Shown: positions 15,849 through 23,645 of the stretch, one piece after another
Position numbering within the stretch: position 1 is the first letter of the stretch
Layout: each line of letters begins with the position of its first letter
Assembly: GCA_958448515.1 (NCBI GenBank)
Contig: CAUDEF010000001.1
Coordinates: 1 to 64,000, forward strand
Length of the DNA: 64,000 nucleotides
Reading direction: 5' to 3'
Origin: an uncultured Phascolarctobacterium sp.
GTDB lineage: Bacteria > Bacillota > Negativicutes > Acidaminococcales > Acidaminococcaceae
Notes under the pieces: model-generated
What the model was told of the DNA's origin: nothing
The model's input: the letters and a program-made list of their open reading frames with translations, nothing else
The model's database searches: none
Program-made: the position numbers and the translations under genes

Positions 15849-16805
15849 CTAAAAATAAATATTTACTATAGTCATATAAAATGGTATAACTATCAATCCA
15901 CATAAAATAGTTATAAAACTCAATGCAGCTGCGTACTGGCTGTCAGCACCGTACTGCTTGGAGACAATAGCCATCTGCGTCATGGCAGGCATTGCCGCCT
16001 GCATGGTAAATACTTTAACTGACATATCAGTCACCGTAAAAAAAGGTACTAATGCCAGAACACTCAGCGGACATACTATAAATCTGCCAAATAACCCTGC
16101 AAAAATATCTTTTTCAAAATTAAACGTTTTTAAGGATATCTTGCTTATTTCGATACCAATAAAAATCAGTGACATAGGTGTTGTCAGATTACCTACATAC
16201 TGAAAGCTGTTCATCATAAAATCCGGTAACTTAATATTAAAAGCAATTAAAAATAAGGCTGCAAAAAATCCCATCAGCGGAGGAGAAAATAACTTTTTCA
16301 GAACATTAAGAGAAAAGAAACTGTTATTCTTCTCATTATCAGTGTCTGCAACAATATTATGAACACCAAAAGTCCAGAAAAAAATTGTATTAACTATATA
16401 ATATAACATTACCGAGGGAATGCTTTGATCACCAAACAAAGCTAGATTAACCGGCAGTCCGATAAACATTGTATTAGCTATAAAATAATTTGTTTTAAAT
16501 ACGCCCTGCCTGCCCTTGGGTATTTTACACAAATAACTCATTACAACGCCAATCAGCATAGCCAATAACATGGAGCCAACAGGCAGCAGCATATCCGGTG
16601 CCATAGCTGCCAGTGATTCTGCCGTAAAATTTTTAGTAAGACTTGTTATCATATAGAGAGGCAAAGATACGGTTGTAACAAGCTTTGCGATCAAGGCGCT
16701 GCTCTTATCGTCAAACCATCCTTTTTTACTCAGAACATACCCTATGGCTACAACAAATATTATCGTAAATATTGCTTCCAAAGATTGTACTATAAAGTTC
16801 AACAT
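15849..16805 (-). CDS. AEC-family (auxin efflux carrier-like / MdcF-like) transporter
   Basis: About 318 residues with around ten hydrophobic segments, of the auxin efflux carrier family that includes the malonate carrier MdcF of Klebsiella. Typical parts are the AIFTIIFVVAIGYVLSKKGWFDD start, LVTTVSLPLYMITSL, and QAAMPAMTQMAIVSKQYGAD near the end. The start at 16805 has AGGTGA upstream and is preferred over an in-frame TTG. Next to citG/madG and the mad operon, malonate or another dicarboxylate or monocarboxylate is the likely substrate. It would be a second carrier beside MadL/MadM. Confidence 0.78.
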   Translation of the reverse strand: MLNFIVQSLEAIFTIIFVVAIGYVLSKKGWFDDKSSALIAKLVTTVSLPLYMITSLTKNFTAESLAAMAPDMLLPVGSMLLAMLIGVVMSYLCKIPKGRQGVFKTNYFIANTMFIGLPVNLALFGDQSIPSVMLYYIVNTIFFWTFGVHNIVADTDNEKNNSFFSLNVLKKLFSPPLMGFFAALFLIAFNIKLPDFMMNSFQYVGNLTTPMSLIFIGIEISKISLKTFNFEKDIFAGLFGRFIVCPLSVLALVPFFTVTDMSVKVFTMQAAMPAMTQMAIVSKQYGADSQYAAALSFITILCGLIVIPFYMTIVNIYF

Positions 16806-16830
16806 AAAATCACCTGTCTTTACAACGCAC

Positions 16831-16861
16831 AATAAGGCTCGGCTATTCGCCGAACCTTATT
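16831..16861. repeat. Strong hairpin upstream of the AEC transporter gene
   Basis: Inverted repeat AATAAGG-c-TCGGC, loop TATTC, GCCGA-a-CCTTATT. There is no T run on either side, so it is not a classical terminator. It could limit readthrough, protect an mRNA end after processing, or be a repeat element. Confidence 0.55.
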
Positions 16862-16876
16862 GCACTTCTCGGAGGT

Positions 16877-16898
16877 CTTAGCAGTCTACTATGCTAAG
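16877..16898. promoter_or_regulatory. Perfect 7-bp inverted repeat, possible operator
   Basis: CTTAGCA and TGCTAAG separated by eight bases, in the gap between madG and the AEC transporter gene next to the hairpin at 16831-16861. It could be an operator or an RNA stem; nothing else supports a choice. Confidence 0.35.
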
Positions 16899-16949
16899 AA
16901 AAGCATTTGTGTTGTATATGTCAAGGAATGCTGTTGAAATATAATGTCC

Positions 16950-17900
16950 CTAAACTATATCAACAGGAAATTCCTTATTATCAATCAAATATAAACCTAT
17001 GGTAACTGATAATAAATCAGCACTACCGCCTGGGCTGATTCTTCTGCTGCAGAAATATTCTTCAGCCTGTTTAATCTTTTCCCAGCCCTGGCTGGTAAAA
17101 ACACTGCCTGCAGATATTATATCTTTAGCAATAATTTTGACATTTTCTGCCATTTCTACATCAGTTCTCCATATTACATTACTATCTTCTACAACAGTCA
17201 TCAGAGAAACCAAACTATGCAATAAGGCATCATTTAAACTCGCACCTTTATTGAAAGCTTCTGTTAAAGCAGGCAGTCCATATTTTAAAACACTTGGAAA
17301 ACCTTTCTCCACTTCTCCTCTAATTCCTGTTATACCATATTCTTTATATAATTTTTCTCCAGCAGTCTTTACTTCTGAGTCTAATTTTTCTAATTCCGAC
17401 TCAACAAGACCATCTGTCATTTTCATGACTATAGGTATGATATTTTCTTTATCAAATCCCTGATTATATGCGTACCCGGCAGCAGCACTGACAAGTCCGC
17501 CGGCAAACAAAATTCCTCTTTGTGTATTAACTCCCTTTGTTACTCTGAGGAGCTCTTTTTCAGCTAATATACCATAAGATCTTACTTTAGCAAACAGTTC
17601 TTTTTCAGAACCGCTATGAGTCATTCCAATATCCTGTAAATCATTAAACGCTTGTCCCAAAACAGCAGAACTCATAGCAAAGGTCAGTATACTCATATCA
17701 TTATGCGACCCTTTGGACAGTCTGGTAACCAATCCTGGTTTGGGATGTGTACAGACCTCTAACAAAATAGCCTGCGACAAGTACTGACTCATCTTACAAA
17801 GTTCTGGTTTATGATGAGAAAATTGATACTCATATACTCGTTCCAAACTCTTTTTATTGTATTTGTCTACTCTACATGTCAAACAATTCAGACCAGCCAT
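16950..17900 (-). CDS. madG: Triphosphoribosyl-dephospho-CoA synthase (CitG/MdcB-like)
   Basis: A 316-residue enzyme of the CitG/MdcB family. It makes 2'-(5''-triphosphoribosyl)-3'-dephospho-CoA, the precursor of the prosthetic group of malonate decarboxylase and citrate lyase acyl carrier proteins. The family block LLEVCTHPKPGLVTRLSKGSHNDM is at about residue 48 and GGSADLLSVTIGLYL is near the C-terminus. The first 35 residues (with CLTCRV) are not typical, so a downstream start is possible. It works with the MdcG-like MadK and the carrier MadE. No citrate lyase genes are visible, so malonate decarboxylase is its target. Confidence 0.87.
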   Translation of the reverse strand: MAGLNCLTCRVDKYNKKSLERVYEYQFSHHKPELCKMSQYLSQAILLEVCTHPKPGLVTRLSKGSHNDMSILTFAMSSAVLGQAFNDLQDIGMTHSGSEKELFAKVRSYGILAEKELLRVTKGVNTQRGILFAGGLVSAAAGYAYNQGFDKENIIPIVMKMTDGLVESELEKLDSEVKTAGEKLYKEYGITGIRGEVEKGFPSVLKYGLPALTEAFNKGASLNDALLHSLVSLMTVVEDSNVIWRTDVEMAENVKIIAKDIISAGSVFTSQGWEKIKQAEEYFCSRRISPGGSADLLSVTIGLYLIDNKEFPVDIV

Positions 17901-17950
17901 GACAGTACCAACTTTCTCATCTAAATAATTTTACCGATTTGAGTTTTAAA

Positions 17951-18721
17951 TCAAGCACCCATAATAGCTTTGGTAGCCAGATATAATACGGACGGGCACA
18001 GGAGGCAGCCAGTACCGGTATAGAAAGTTGCAGTCATTGCTCCATAAGGAACAAGTTTAGCATCTACTGCAGCAAGTCCTGCAGCAACACCGGAAGAGGT
18101 ACCCATAAGACCACCATAAATCATTGCAGATTGAGGATTGTCGAGCCCAACCATATTTTTTACAAACGGGGTTAAGAGCATAACTGCAACAGATTTAACT
18201 ACGCCAGCAGCAATACTGATTGCAATTACATCAGAAGATGCACCAAGAGCCGCACCGGTAACAGGACCTACAACGAAAGTACAAACACCTGCACCAATGG
18301 TAACCATGGAAATTACATCAGGATATCCCATGAAATATGCCAGCACACAGCCAACAACGAAGGAACTTAATACGCCCATCAACAGGGATACTACACCAAC
18401 AATGCCGCATTTTTTGATTTCACGTAAATCTGCACCAAATGCTGTGGATACGATAGCAAAATCACGGAACATACCGCCGCCCATCATGCCAACACCTGCA
18501 AACATCGGAATGCTTGCAAGACCTTTGGTTCCGCCGGTAGTAATACCGCCAATATAAGCTAAAATAAGACCTGCAAAAATCGCAATTGCAGAACCATGAA
18601 CTTTACCTTTAGTAAGACCAGAAAGCTTATATGTAATAAGAGTAATAACGCCAATTAATAAAAATGCGAATACAAGACCATTGCTTTGGCAAACCTTTAC
18701 AAACATAGCTGCAATATCCAT
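17951..18721 (-). CDS. madM: Malonate transporter subunit MadM
   Basis: A 256-residue polytopic membrane protein matching the MadM subunit of the two-component MadLM malonate:Na+ symporter. It is glycine-rich with repeated hydrophobic segments (GVGMMGGGMFRDFAIVSTAFGADLREI, VTGAALGASSDVIAIS). It follows MadL directly, with the ATG at 18721 preceded by GAGGTGA. MadL-MadM brings malonate into the cell, in characterised cases with Na+ and H+. It belongs to the leftward mad operon. Confidence 0.87.
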   Translation of the reverse strand: MDIAAMFVKVCQSNGLVFAFLLIGVITLITYKLSGLTKGKVHGSAIAIFAGLILAYIGGITTGGTKGLASIPMFAGVGMMGGGMFRDFAIVSTAFGADLREIKKCGIVGVVSLLMGVLSSFVVGCVLAYFMGYPDVISMVTIGAGVCTFVVGPVTGAALGASSDVIAISIAAGVVKSVAVMLLTPFVKNMVGLDNPQSAMIYGGLMGTSSGVAAGLAAVDAKLVPYGAMTATFYTGTGCLLCPSVLYLATKAIMGA

Positions 18722-18722
18722 C

Positions 18723-19097
18723 TTACTTCACCTCACCGTTCTTACTACCAAAAACTTTAGCAATAACAGGAATAAGTGCAAAAGCTACGGCAACACCTAA
18801 GAGACCGCCGCCTATAGCAAGAGGACCACCTTTTATTGCTGCTACTACGTTCTGAATGGAGCTCATAGCCACAACGATAGGAATGTACATAGCACTCCAG
18901 AATGCAATACCGCTTTGTGCTTTGGAGTCCAACCAACCTTCGTCAATACCTTTGTTAGTTAATAAAATGAGGAACAACATTGCGAAGCCAACGCCACCTA
19001 CATTAGCTTTTACTCCAACTAACGCACCAAAAAGGTCACCTAAAAACATACCGACAATATAACAAGCCGCTAATAAAGCAACACCATAAATAGCCAT
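18723..19097 (-). CDS. madL: Malonate transporter subunit MadL
   Basis: A 124-residue membrane protein with about four hydrophobic segments: GVALLAACYIVGMFLGDLFGALVGVKANVGGVGFAML near the N-terminus and a conserved central QSGIAFWSAMYIPIVVAMSSIQNV. It is the small partner of MadM. An AAGGTGG ribosome site precedes the ATG. A GC-rich hairpin (19130-19153) separates it from the upstream biotin protein gene and may tune expression of the transporter relative to the enzyme. Confidence 0.87.
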   Translation of the reverse strand: MAIYGVALLAACYIVGMFLGDLFGALVGVKANVGGVGFAMLFLILLTNKGIDEGWLDSKAQSGIAFWSAMYIPIVVAMSSIQNVVAAIKGGPLAIGGGLLGVAVAFALIPVIAKVFGSKNGEVK

Positions 19098-19129
19098 AAT
19101 TACACCACCTTAAGTACAATTTTTTATTA

Positions 19130-19153
19130 TCGCAGCTCTAAAAAGAGCTGCGA
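19130..19153 (-). terminator. Intra-operon hairpin between madF2 and madL
   Basis: Perfect 9-bp stem TCGCAGCTC / GAGCTGCGA with a short T-rich loop. On the transcribed strand it is followed by TAATAAAAAA, not a T run, so it is a weak terminator or, more likely, an mRNA processing or stability element. Confidence 0.5.
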
Positions 19154-19176
19154 AACAACAAAAGGCTTAATTAAAA

Positions 19177-19386
19177 TTATTCAATAATAGCGATTACAGT
19201 ACCAGCGCTTACACGGTCGCCAGGTTGTACTTTGAATTCTTTAATGGTACCAGCTACAGGGCTCGGAACCAATTGTTTCATTTTCATTGCTTCCATTACT
19301 GCAATTACGTCTTTTACTGCTACTTGATCGCCAACTTCTTTTTCAAAACGAACAATTTTACCAGGTACTCTAGATTTAATTTCCAT
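19177..19386 (-). CDS. madF: Biotin carrier protein of malonate decarboxylase, copy 2
   Basis: A 69-residue biotin carboxyl carrier protein consisting of the biotinyl-lipoyl domain alone. The biotinylation motif is EAMKM, centred at about residue 36. It carries the carboxyl group from the carboxyltransferase MadC/MadD to the membrane decarboxylase MadB. The ATG at 19386 follows AAAGGAG. The encoded protein is identical to the copy 245 bases upstream; only six bases differ, all synonymous transitions. Confidence 0.9.
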   Translation of the reverse strand: MEIKSRVPGKIVRFEKEVGDQVAVKDVIAVMEAMKMKQLVPSPVAGTIKEFKVQPGDRVSAGTVIAIIE

Positions 19387-19421
19387 TTTTATTATCTCCT
19401 TTATTATGTCAGTCAATTAAA

Positions 19422-19631
19422 TTATTCAATGATAGCAATTACAGTACCAGCACTTACACGGTCGCCAGGTTGTACTTTGAATTCTTTAATGGTGCCAGCT
19501 ACAGGACTCGGAACCAATTGTTTCATTTTCATTGCTTCCATTACTGCAATTACGTCTTTTACTGCTACTTGATCGCCAACTTCTTTTTCAAAACGAACGA
19601 TTTTACCAGGTACTCTAGATTTAATTTCCAT
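19422..19631 (-). CDS. madF: Biotin carrier protein of malonate decarboxylase, copy 1
   Basis: First of two tandem genes for the same 69-residue biotin carrier (motif EAMKM, Lys being the expected biotinylation site). It lacks the Pro/Ala linker found in fused biotin carriers, as expected for a soluble separate subunit. It follows the MdcG-like madK gene by 12 bases with GGAG before the ATG. Two copies would raise the amount of carrier relative to the other single-copy subunits. A dedicated biotin ligase is encoded upstream in the same cluster (25907-26650). Confidence 0.9.
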   Translation of the reverse strand: MEIKSRVPGKIVRFEKEVGDQVAVKDVIAVMEAMKMKQLVPSPVAGTIKEFKVQPGDRVSAGTVIAIIE

Positions 19632-19643
19632 TTTTATTATCTC

Positions 19644-20321
19644 CTATTCCAAATAAGCTAAAACTTCTTTTTTATTAATTAAGTCAACATCTTGCAGACT
19701 TTTACCTAAAACTGTACTGGTATTCATAAAAACTTCTGCAAGCTTTATACCATAGCCATTGGGCAAATCAAGCTCAAAATCCATATTTATTCCATCTGAC
19801 AATCTCTTTGCTTCTTCATAAAAGTCAAATAATTTTTTATACTCAGCTGGTTTTACCAGAATATCAATATCAGAATTTTCATCAGTATATGGTAATCCGG
19901 TTATGAGTTCGAGCCCTGCTGACCCCAGTACACCTACTTTCAAACCATAGGCATCGGCCAGATTTTTAATATCATCAACAACTGCCATGCATTTATTGCG
20001 CTTGTCATTGTGATAACGTATAACTTCATAAACAGTAACAATTTTTGTTATATCTTGATTTGCTACATAGCTGCCGATGCGAAGTCTGTTACCATCAACT
20101 CTTTTACAATGTACAAATCCGACAGCGACTTTATCATCATCCAAACATTCTCCACGACGTATTATTCCAGGTATTTCTGAAACATCGTACAGGATTTCTT
20201 TGGCTGCGCTCAGTGTCATTTCATTAGTTCTCTTATCTTCGTTTACACATTGCAGAACAAACTCTTTTCCTTTTTCAGAAAGAAACACCAAATTATGTCG
20301 TTTTAATTTCGTTTTGTCCAT
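19644..20321 (-). CDS. madK: Malonate decarboxylase holo-ACP synthase (MdcG-like phosphoribosyl-dephospho-CoA transferase)
   Basis: A 225-residue protein of the MdcG/CitX-like nucleotidyltransferase group, which attaches the 2'-(5''-phosphoribosyl)-3'-dephospho-CoA group to a serine of the carrier protein. The nucleotidyltransferase signature is visible as GSAGLELITG...NSDIDILV (about residues 132-155). It uses the product of the CitG-like enzyme (16950-17900) and modifies MadE. The start overlaps the end of madH by 19 bases, with AAGGCGG upstream. The symbol follows Malonomonas gene order and is less certain than the function. Confidence 0.78.
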   Translation of the reverse strand: MDKTKLKRHNLVFLSEKGKEFVLQCVNEDKRTNEMTLSAAKEILYDVSEIPGIIRRGECLDDDKVAVGFVHCKRVDGNRLRIGSYVANQDITKIVTVYEVIRYHNDKRNKCMAVVDDIKNLADAYGLKVGVLGSAGLELITGLPYTDENSDIDILVKPAEYKKLFDFYEEAKRLSDGINMDFELDLPNGYGIKLAEVFMNTSTVLGKSLQDVDLINKKEVLAYLE

Positions 20322-21406
20322 ACAGGATCCGCCTTACTGTTTTGCTGATAATCAAGCTGTGCCTGAATCATATCATCAAAAAGCTTAGTTTTCTCCGGAC
20401 CTTCGATGATAATAGGATCTTGCTTTATACCACTTATATAATCAGGTACAAGTTCAAGAACTGTATGCTCGGCATTTGTTACAACATCAGGACTAACCTT
20501 TACAATTCTTCCTTTAATTCTCAAAATGCTTCTGGCAACTCTCCCTAAAGTGACTGCTGATGTAAGTTTTGTCGCCTTAACAATAACTTCATATTCCGGA
20601 TAGCTTCGTTCGCGTCTGTAGGTAATAATTTTCCCATCTCTATTACATACATGGCCGCTGTTAGTTACAGGAAAGCAATCTCCCATTGGCAGACCACCAA
20701 CTACCAATTCAAAGAACTCCTGTCCCTTATTTACAGATGTAGGTACAAGTTCAATATCGTCTCTAACTGGTATACCGTCCATGGTTAACCAACCAAATTC
20801 CTGGCATCCATATAAGTCGTGTACTTCTGCATTAAGTACTTCTTCAGCTATTGGCAGCAGTTCGAGATCAAGAGGAGTACCTGCTGTCAACAGAACGATA
20901 TTTTTAGGCAATTCATCTGCAACACCCATATGTTTAGCATCTTCCAAAGCCGCTCTGATAAATGAAGACTCGCCTAAAACTGCATGGGGCTGAAATTCGT
21001 ACAAAGCTGCCAAAAAGGCATCTCTGCTTGAACGAACAAGAAAGGACCACTCTATACCATACTTTTTAAAAGCGTCACCAGAAAAAACATTTACTAAAGG
21101 CGGATAAGTTACCAGAACTCTGTCGCCTGCTTTTAAACCTGCTCTCTCTAAAATTTTAAAAGAGGCTTTTATTCTGTTTGGCATTTCAGCAAAAGTAACA
21201 CCAACAATATTTTGAAAAGCAGAAGAACCAGTAGTAAAAGTCAAGTACGCAAAATTAAGAGGTGTATGAACTTCCTCAATAGTATGCGCAGCAGTGGGAC
21301 CTGCTATTCCCTTATCTGCCAGAGTTCTTCTGGGCATATCCTCAAATTTTGGTGCTGAACCAAAATCCTTTACCAAACTGCAAATCTCTTTAAGAATACC
21401 GTCCAT
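20303..21406 (-). CDS. madH: Acetate:SH-acyl carrier protein ligase (adenylate-forming enzyme)
   Basis: A 367-residue AMP-forming ligase resembling phenylacetate-CoA ligases: TFTTGSSAFQN as the substrate/ATP loop, LLTAGTPLDLELLP, DLYGCQEFGWLT as the adenylate-binding motif, and a C-terminal swivel domain (TLGRVARSILRIKGRIVKVSPDVV). In the Malonomonas pathway MadH acetylates the thiol of the carrier's prosthetic group, which is needed because the catalytic cycle uses acetyl-S-ACP. Position between madD and madK matches that operon. The start follows AGGAGGGT. Confidence 0.78.
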   Translation of the reverse strand: MDGILKEICSLVKDFGSAPKFEDMPRRTLADKGIAGPTAAHTIEEVHTPLNFAYLTFTTGSSAFQNIVGVTFAEMPNRIKASFKILERAGLKAGDRVLVTYPPLVNVFSGDAFKKYGIEWSFLVRSSRDAFLAALYEFQPHAVLGESSFIRAALEDAKHMGVADELPKNIVLLTAGTPLDLELLPIAEEVLNAEVHDLYGCQEFGWLTMDGIPVRDDIELVPTSVNKGQEFFELVVGGLPMGDCFPVTNSGHVCNRDGKIITYRRERSYPEYEVIVKATKLTSAVTLGRVARSILRIKGRIVKVSPDVVTNAEHTVLELVPDYISGIKQDPIIIEGPEKTKLFDDMIQAQLDYQQNSKADPVWTKRN

Positions 21407-21431
21407 ACATACCCTCCTAAGATTGACTTAA

Positions 21432-22322
21432 TTATGCATTAATATATTTGTCAGCAACTGCTGCAAATTCATCATACACTTTGTTAATGGTTTCCATACG
21501 TTTTGTACGGCCGCCACGTTCGTTACCAAGGATGCCACGACCCCACGGACCAAGTAATTCAAACTTGCCCTCTGCTTTTAATGCCGCAACTTCCTTGATA
21601 TGTTTAATAATTACATCACGCATATCTTCCGGTTTTTCAACGATTTCCTGTACACCGCCAAGTTTATAGAAGAAGTCAACACCTGCAGCAAATACAGGAT
21701 TTGTTTTGGACAATTCTTCAAGACGTTCAATGTCCATTTTGGTAATACGGGAAATAGAGGTAATAGGCATAACGTGAATCATTGTGCCATATTCTTTAGA
21801 CAAAGCAAGAATATGGTCAGCCTGCAAGCCATGGCACAGGAACGCACCGGAAATAGCACGGCCGATAACCATTGCAATAATAGGATGGCCAGCTTTTCTT
21901 GCTTCAGCCAGTGCAAGCTGATATCCACCGGTAGATTTATTCATACCAGCAATTTCTTCCATTTTGCCAGGGCCATTGCCCGGGGTGTCAACAACAAGCA
22001 CGATCGGGCGTTTTTCAGCCAGCGGTTTGTCTTTATCAGCTTCCATTGTGCGGTAAACAGCAGTTGCCATTTTATAGCCTTCTTCAAGACCAATTACGCC
22101 GCCAAAAACAACCGGAAATCTTTCATTGAATGCATATGCATCGTTGCCGATAACGGTAACTGTCATGCCTTCCATTTTACCGGTACCAACTACAGAGCCA
22201 GGACCATACTCAGGATCAAAATCAAAAGCTCCAATTTTATTTTCTTCGAAAGAGCCTTCATCCAAAATCATGTCAATCGCATCACGGCCGCGGCCAATCA
22301 TAGTCATTTCTAATTCTTCCAT
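21432..22322 (-). CDS. madD: Malonate decarboxylase carboxyltransferase subunit MadD
   Basis: A 296-residue crotonase-fold carboxyltransferase subunit, the counterpart of MdcE or of the alpha part of acetyl-CoA carboxylase. Indicative stretches are GSVVGTGKMEGMTVTVIGNDAY, PIVLVVDTPGNGPGKMEE and AMVIGRAISGAFLCHGLQAD, an oxyanion-hole type motif. With MadC it transfers CO2 from malonyl-ACP to biotin on MadF. AAAGGAGGT precedes the ATG, and 19 bases separate it from madC upstream. Confidence 0.87.
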   Translation of the reverse strand: MEELEMTMIGRGRDAIDMILDEGSFEENKIGAFDFDPEYGPGSVVGTGKMEGMTVTVIGNDAYAFNERFPVVFGGVIGLEEGYKMATAVYRTMEADKDKPLAEKRPIVLVVDTPGNGPGKMEEIAGMNKSTGGYQLALAEARKAGHPIIAMVIGRAISGAFLCHGLQADHILALSKEYGTMIHVMPITSISRITKMDIERLEELSKTNPVFAAGVDFFYKLGGVQEIVEKPEDMRDVIIKHIKEVAALKAEGKFELLGPWGRGILGNERGGRTKRMETINKVYDEFAAVADKYINA

Positions 22323-22341
22323 GTTTGTTACCTCCTTTGCC

Positions 22342-23301
22342 TTATGCGCGAACTCTGCGTTTTACAACTTTCAGGAATTCAGCAGTGCTGAGTTCAGGAA
22401 GTTCAGCAGGATTTTCGTTACCAAAATGTTTCCACAGATCCATGGAATCTTTCGGTTGCATTTCACCAACAAGTTTTACTAATTCTTGTTGTTCTTGAAC
22501 TAATTTCAAAGAACCGATGCGGCGCATTTCTTCGATCTCAGCCATCGGGATGTCAGCAACTTCTGCCAATACATTGTGGAAGTCACCGATTTTATCTTCA
22601 ACAAGATAGTTGCAGTCTTGAATAATGTATTTATGTTTCGCACCAGTTGTACGATATACAAGAGCTTTGTTGGAAGCATCAAATTCATCTTTACCCATTT
22701 CCTGTTCAATTACTTCAGGACCGGTAAGACCAATACGACCTTCTTCATTCATAACAATTACGTCAGTTGCTGCGGCAACGAAGCCCATACCACCAAAGCA
22801 GCCTACTTTACTGCCTACAACAGAAACAATAGGAATGATACCACGGCAGTCCTGGAAAGCATCCATAACTTCAGCATGTGCTAAAAGACCAGCATTTGCT
22901 TCATGCAAACGAACACCACCGGTTTCATAAGAAATAGCAACCATAGGACGACGAGCATCATAATCTTCAGGATGTTTTTCCTGCAGTTCTTTAGCGGTTT
23001 TGAGAGCTAAGCGAATGGTTGCAACCATTTTGCCGCCGTTAACTTCACCAATAGCACCACCAATGAATTTGCCTTCCATGGATACAACAAACACAGGATG
23101 TTTGCCGATAAGACCAACACCGGTTACAGTACCGTCATCAAACTCAACAGCTGCACCTAATACAGGAAGGTGAGGGCTGCAAAAACGATCAATAGGGCTC
23201 AGAAATTCAGTAAAAGTTCCTTTATCAACTAAGCCCAAAGCACGTTCACGTGCATTTGCAGAAAAAAAGCTGCTGTTAGAAAGTTCAGTCCAACTTTTCA
23301 T
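22342..23301 (-). CDS. madC: Malonate decarboxylase carboxyltransferase subunit MadC
   Basis: A 319-residue carboxyltransferase subunit, the counterpart of MdcD or the beta part of acetyl-CoA carboxylase. It shows AAVEFDDGTVTGVGLIGKHPVFVVSMEGKFIGG, AISYETGGVRLHEANAG and SKVGCFGGMGFVAAATDVIVMNEEGRIGLTGPEVIEQ, the latter typical of carboxyltransferases. It pairs with MadD to move the carboxyl group from malonyl-S-ACP to biotin, regenerating acetyl-S-ACP. Two bases separate it from the carrier protein gene. Confidence 0.88.
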   Translation of the reverse strand: MKSWTELSNSSFFSANARERALGLVDKGTFTEFLSPIDRFCSPHLPVLGAAVEFDDGTVTGVGLIGKHPVFVVSMEGKFIGGAIGEVNGGKMVATIRLALKTAKELQEKHPEDYDARRPMVAISYETGGVRLHEANAGLLAHAEVMDAFQDCRGIIPIVSVVGSKVGCFGGMGFVAAATDVIVMNEEGRIGLTGPEVIEQEMGKDEFDASNKALVYRTTGAKHKYIIQDCNYLVEDKIGDFHNVLAEVADIPMAEIEEMRRIGSLKLVQEQQELVKLVGEMQPKDSMDLWKHFGNENPAELPELSTAEFLKVVKRRVRA

Positions 23302-23303
23302 TA

Positions 23304-23630
23304 TTATTCAACCTCCTTAGCATTAGCTTCAGCCAAAGCTTGACGTAATCTCATATATACAACGATAGGAGTTGCATTGTCATCGTTGATTTCAATGCTG
23401 ATATTACCAACACCGGTATCAACAACAAATTTTTCCAGCATTTTTTCCCAAACTGCATCAAAGCCCTTTACAGGAGTTACAACTTTAGCTTTAACATTGC
23501 CACCCAGATCTTGTTTTACAAACAAAACTTCCAGATCACCGGAACCAGTTACGCCCAGATGAGACCATTCTTTATCGATGGTTTGGGTAGCTTCTGATTT
23601 GAATTCAAATTCCAATACTTGTAATGCCAC
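23304..23630 (-). CDS. madE: Malonate decarboxylase acyl carrier protein
   Basis: A 108-residue carrier protein of the MdcC/CitD type. The conserved VTGSGDLEVLF stretch near residue 30 contains the serine that receives the phosphoribosyl-dephospho-CoA group. The acetyl or malonyl thioester is held on that group during turnover. It uses a GTG start with AGGAGGAG six bases upstream. Its partners are MadA (transferase), MadC/MadD and the maturation enzymes MadG, MadK and MadH, all in this cluster. Confidence 0.88.
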   Translation of the reverse strand: MALQVLEFEFKSEATQTIDKEWSHLGVTGSGDLEVLFVKQDLGGNVKAKVVTPVKGFDAVWEKMLEKFVVDTGVGNISIEINDDNATPIVVYMRLRQALAEANAKEVE

Positions 23631-23645
23631 TTTAATCTCCTCCTA

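Larger units (their letters stand above)
19177..19631 (-). repeat. Tandem duplication of the madF gene (unit 245 bases)
   Basis: Two direct copies of a 245-base unit cover each madF reading frame with its ribosome binding site. Over the 210-base coding part I count six differences, all third-position transitions, so both proteins are the same 69 residues. The duplication is either recent or kept uniform by selection or gene conversion. Confidence 0.9.

Noticed and set aside
16950..17900. CitG-like gene as evidence for citrate lyase
   Set aside because: No citC, citD, citE or citF in the window; MdcG-like and MadE genes show it serves malonate decarboxylase.
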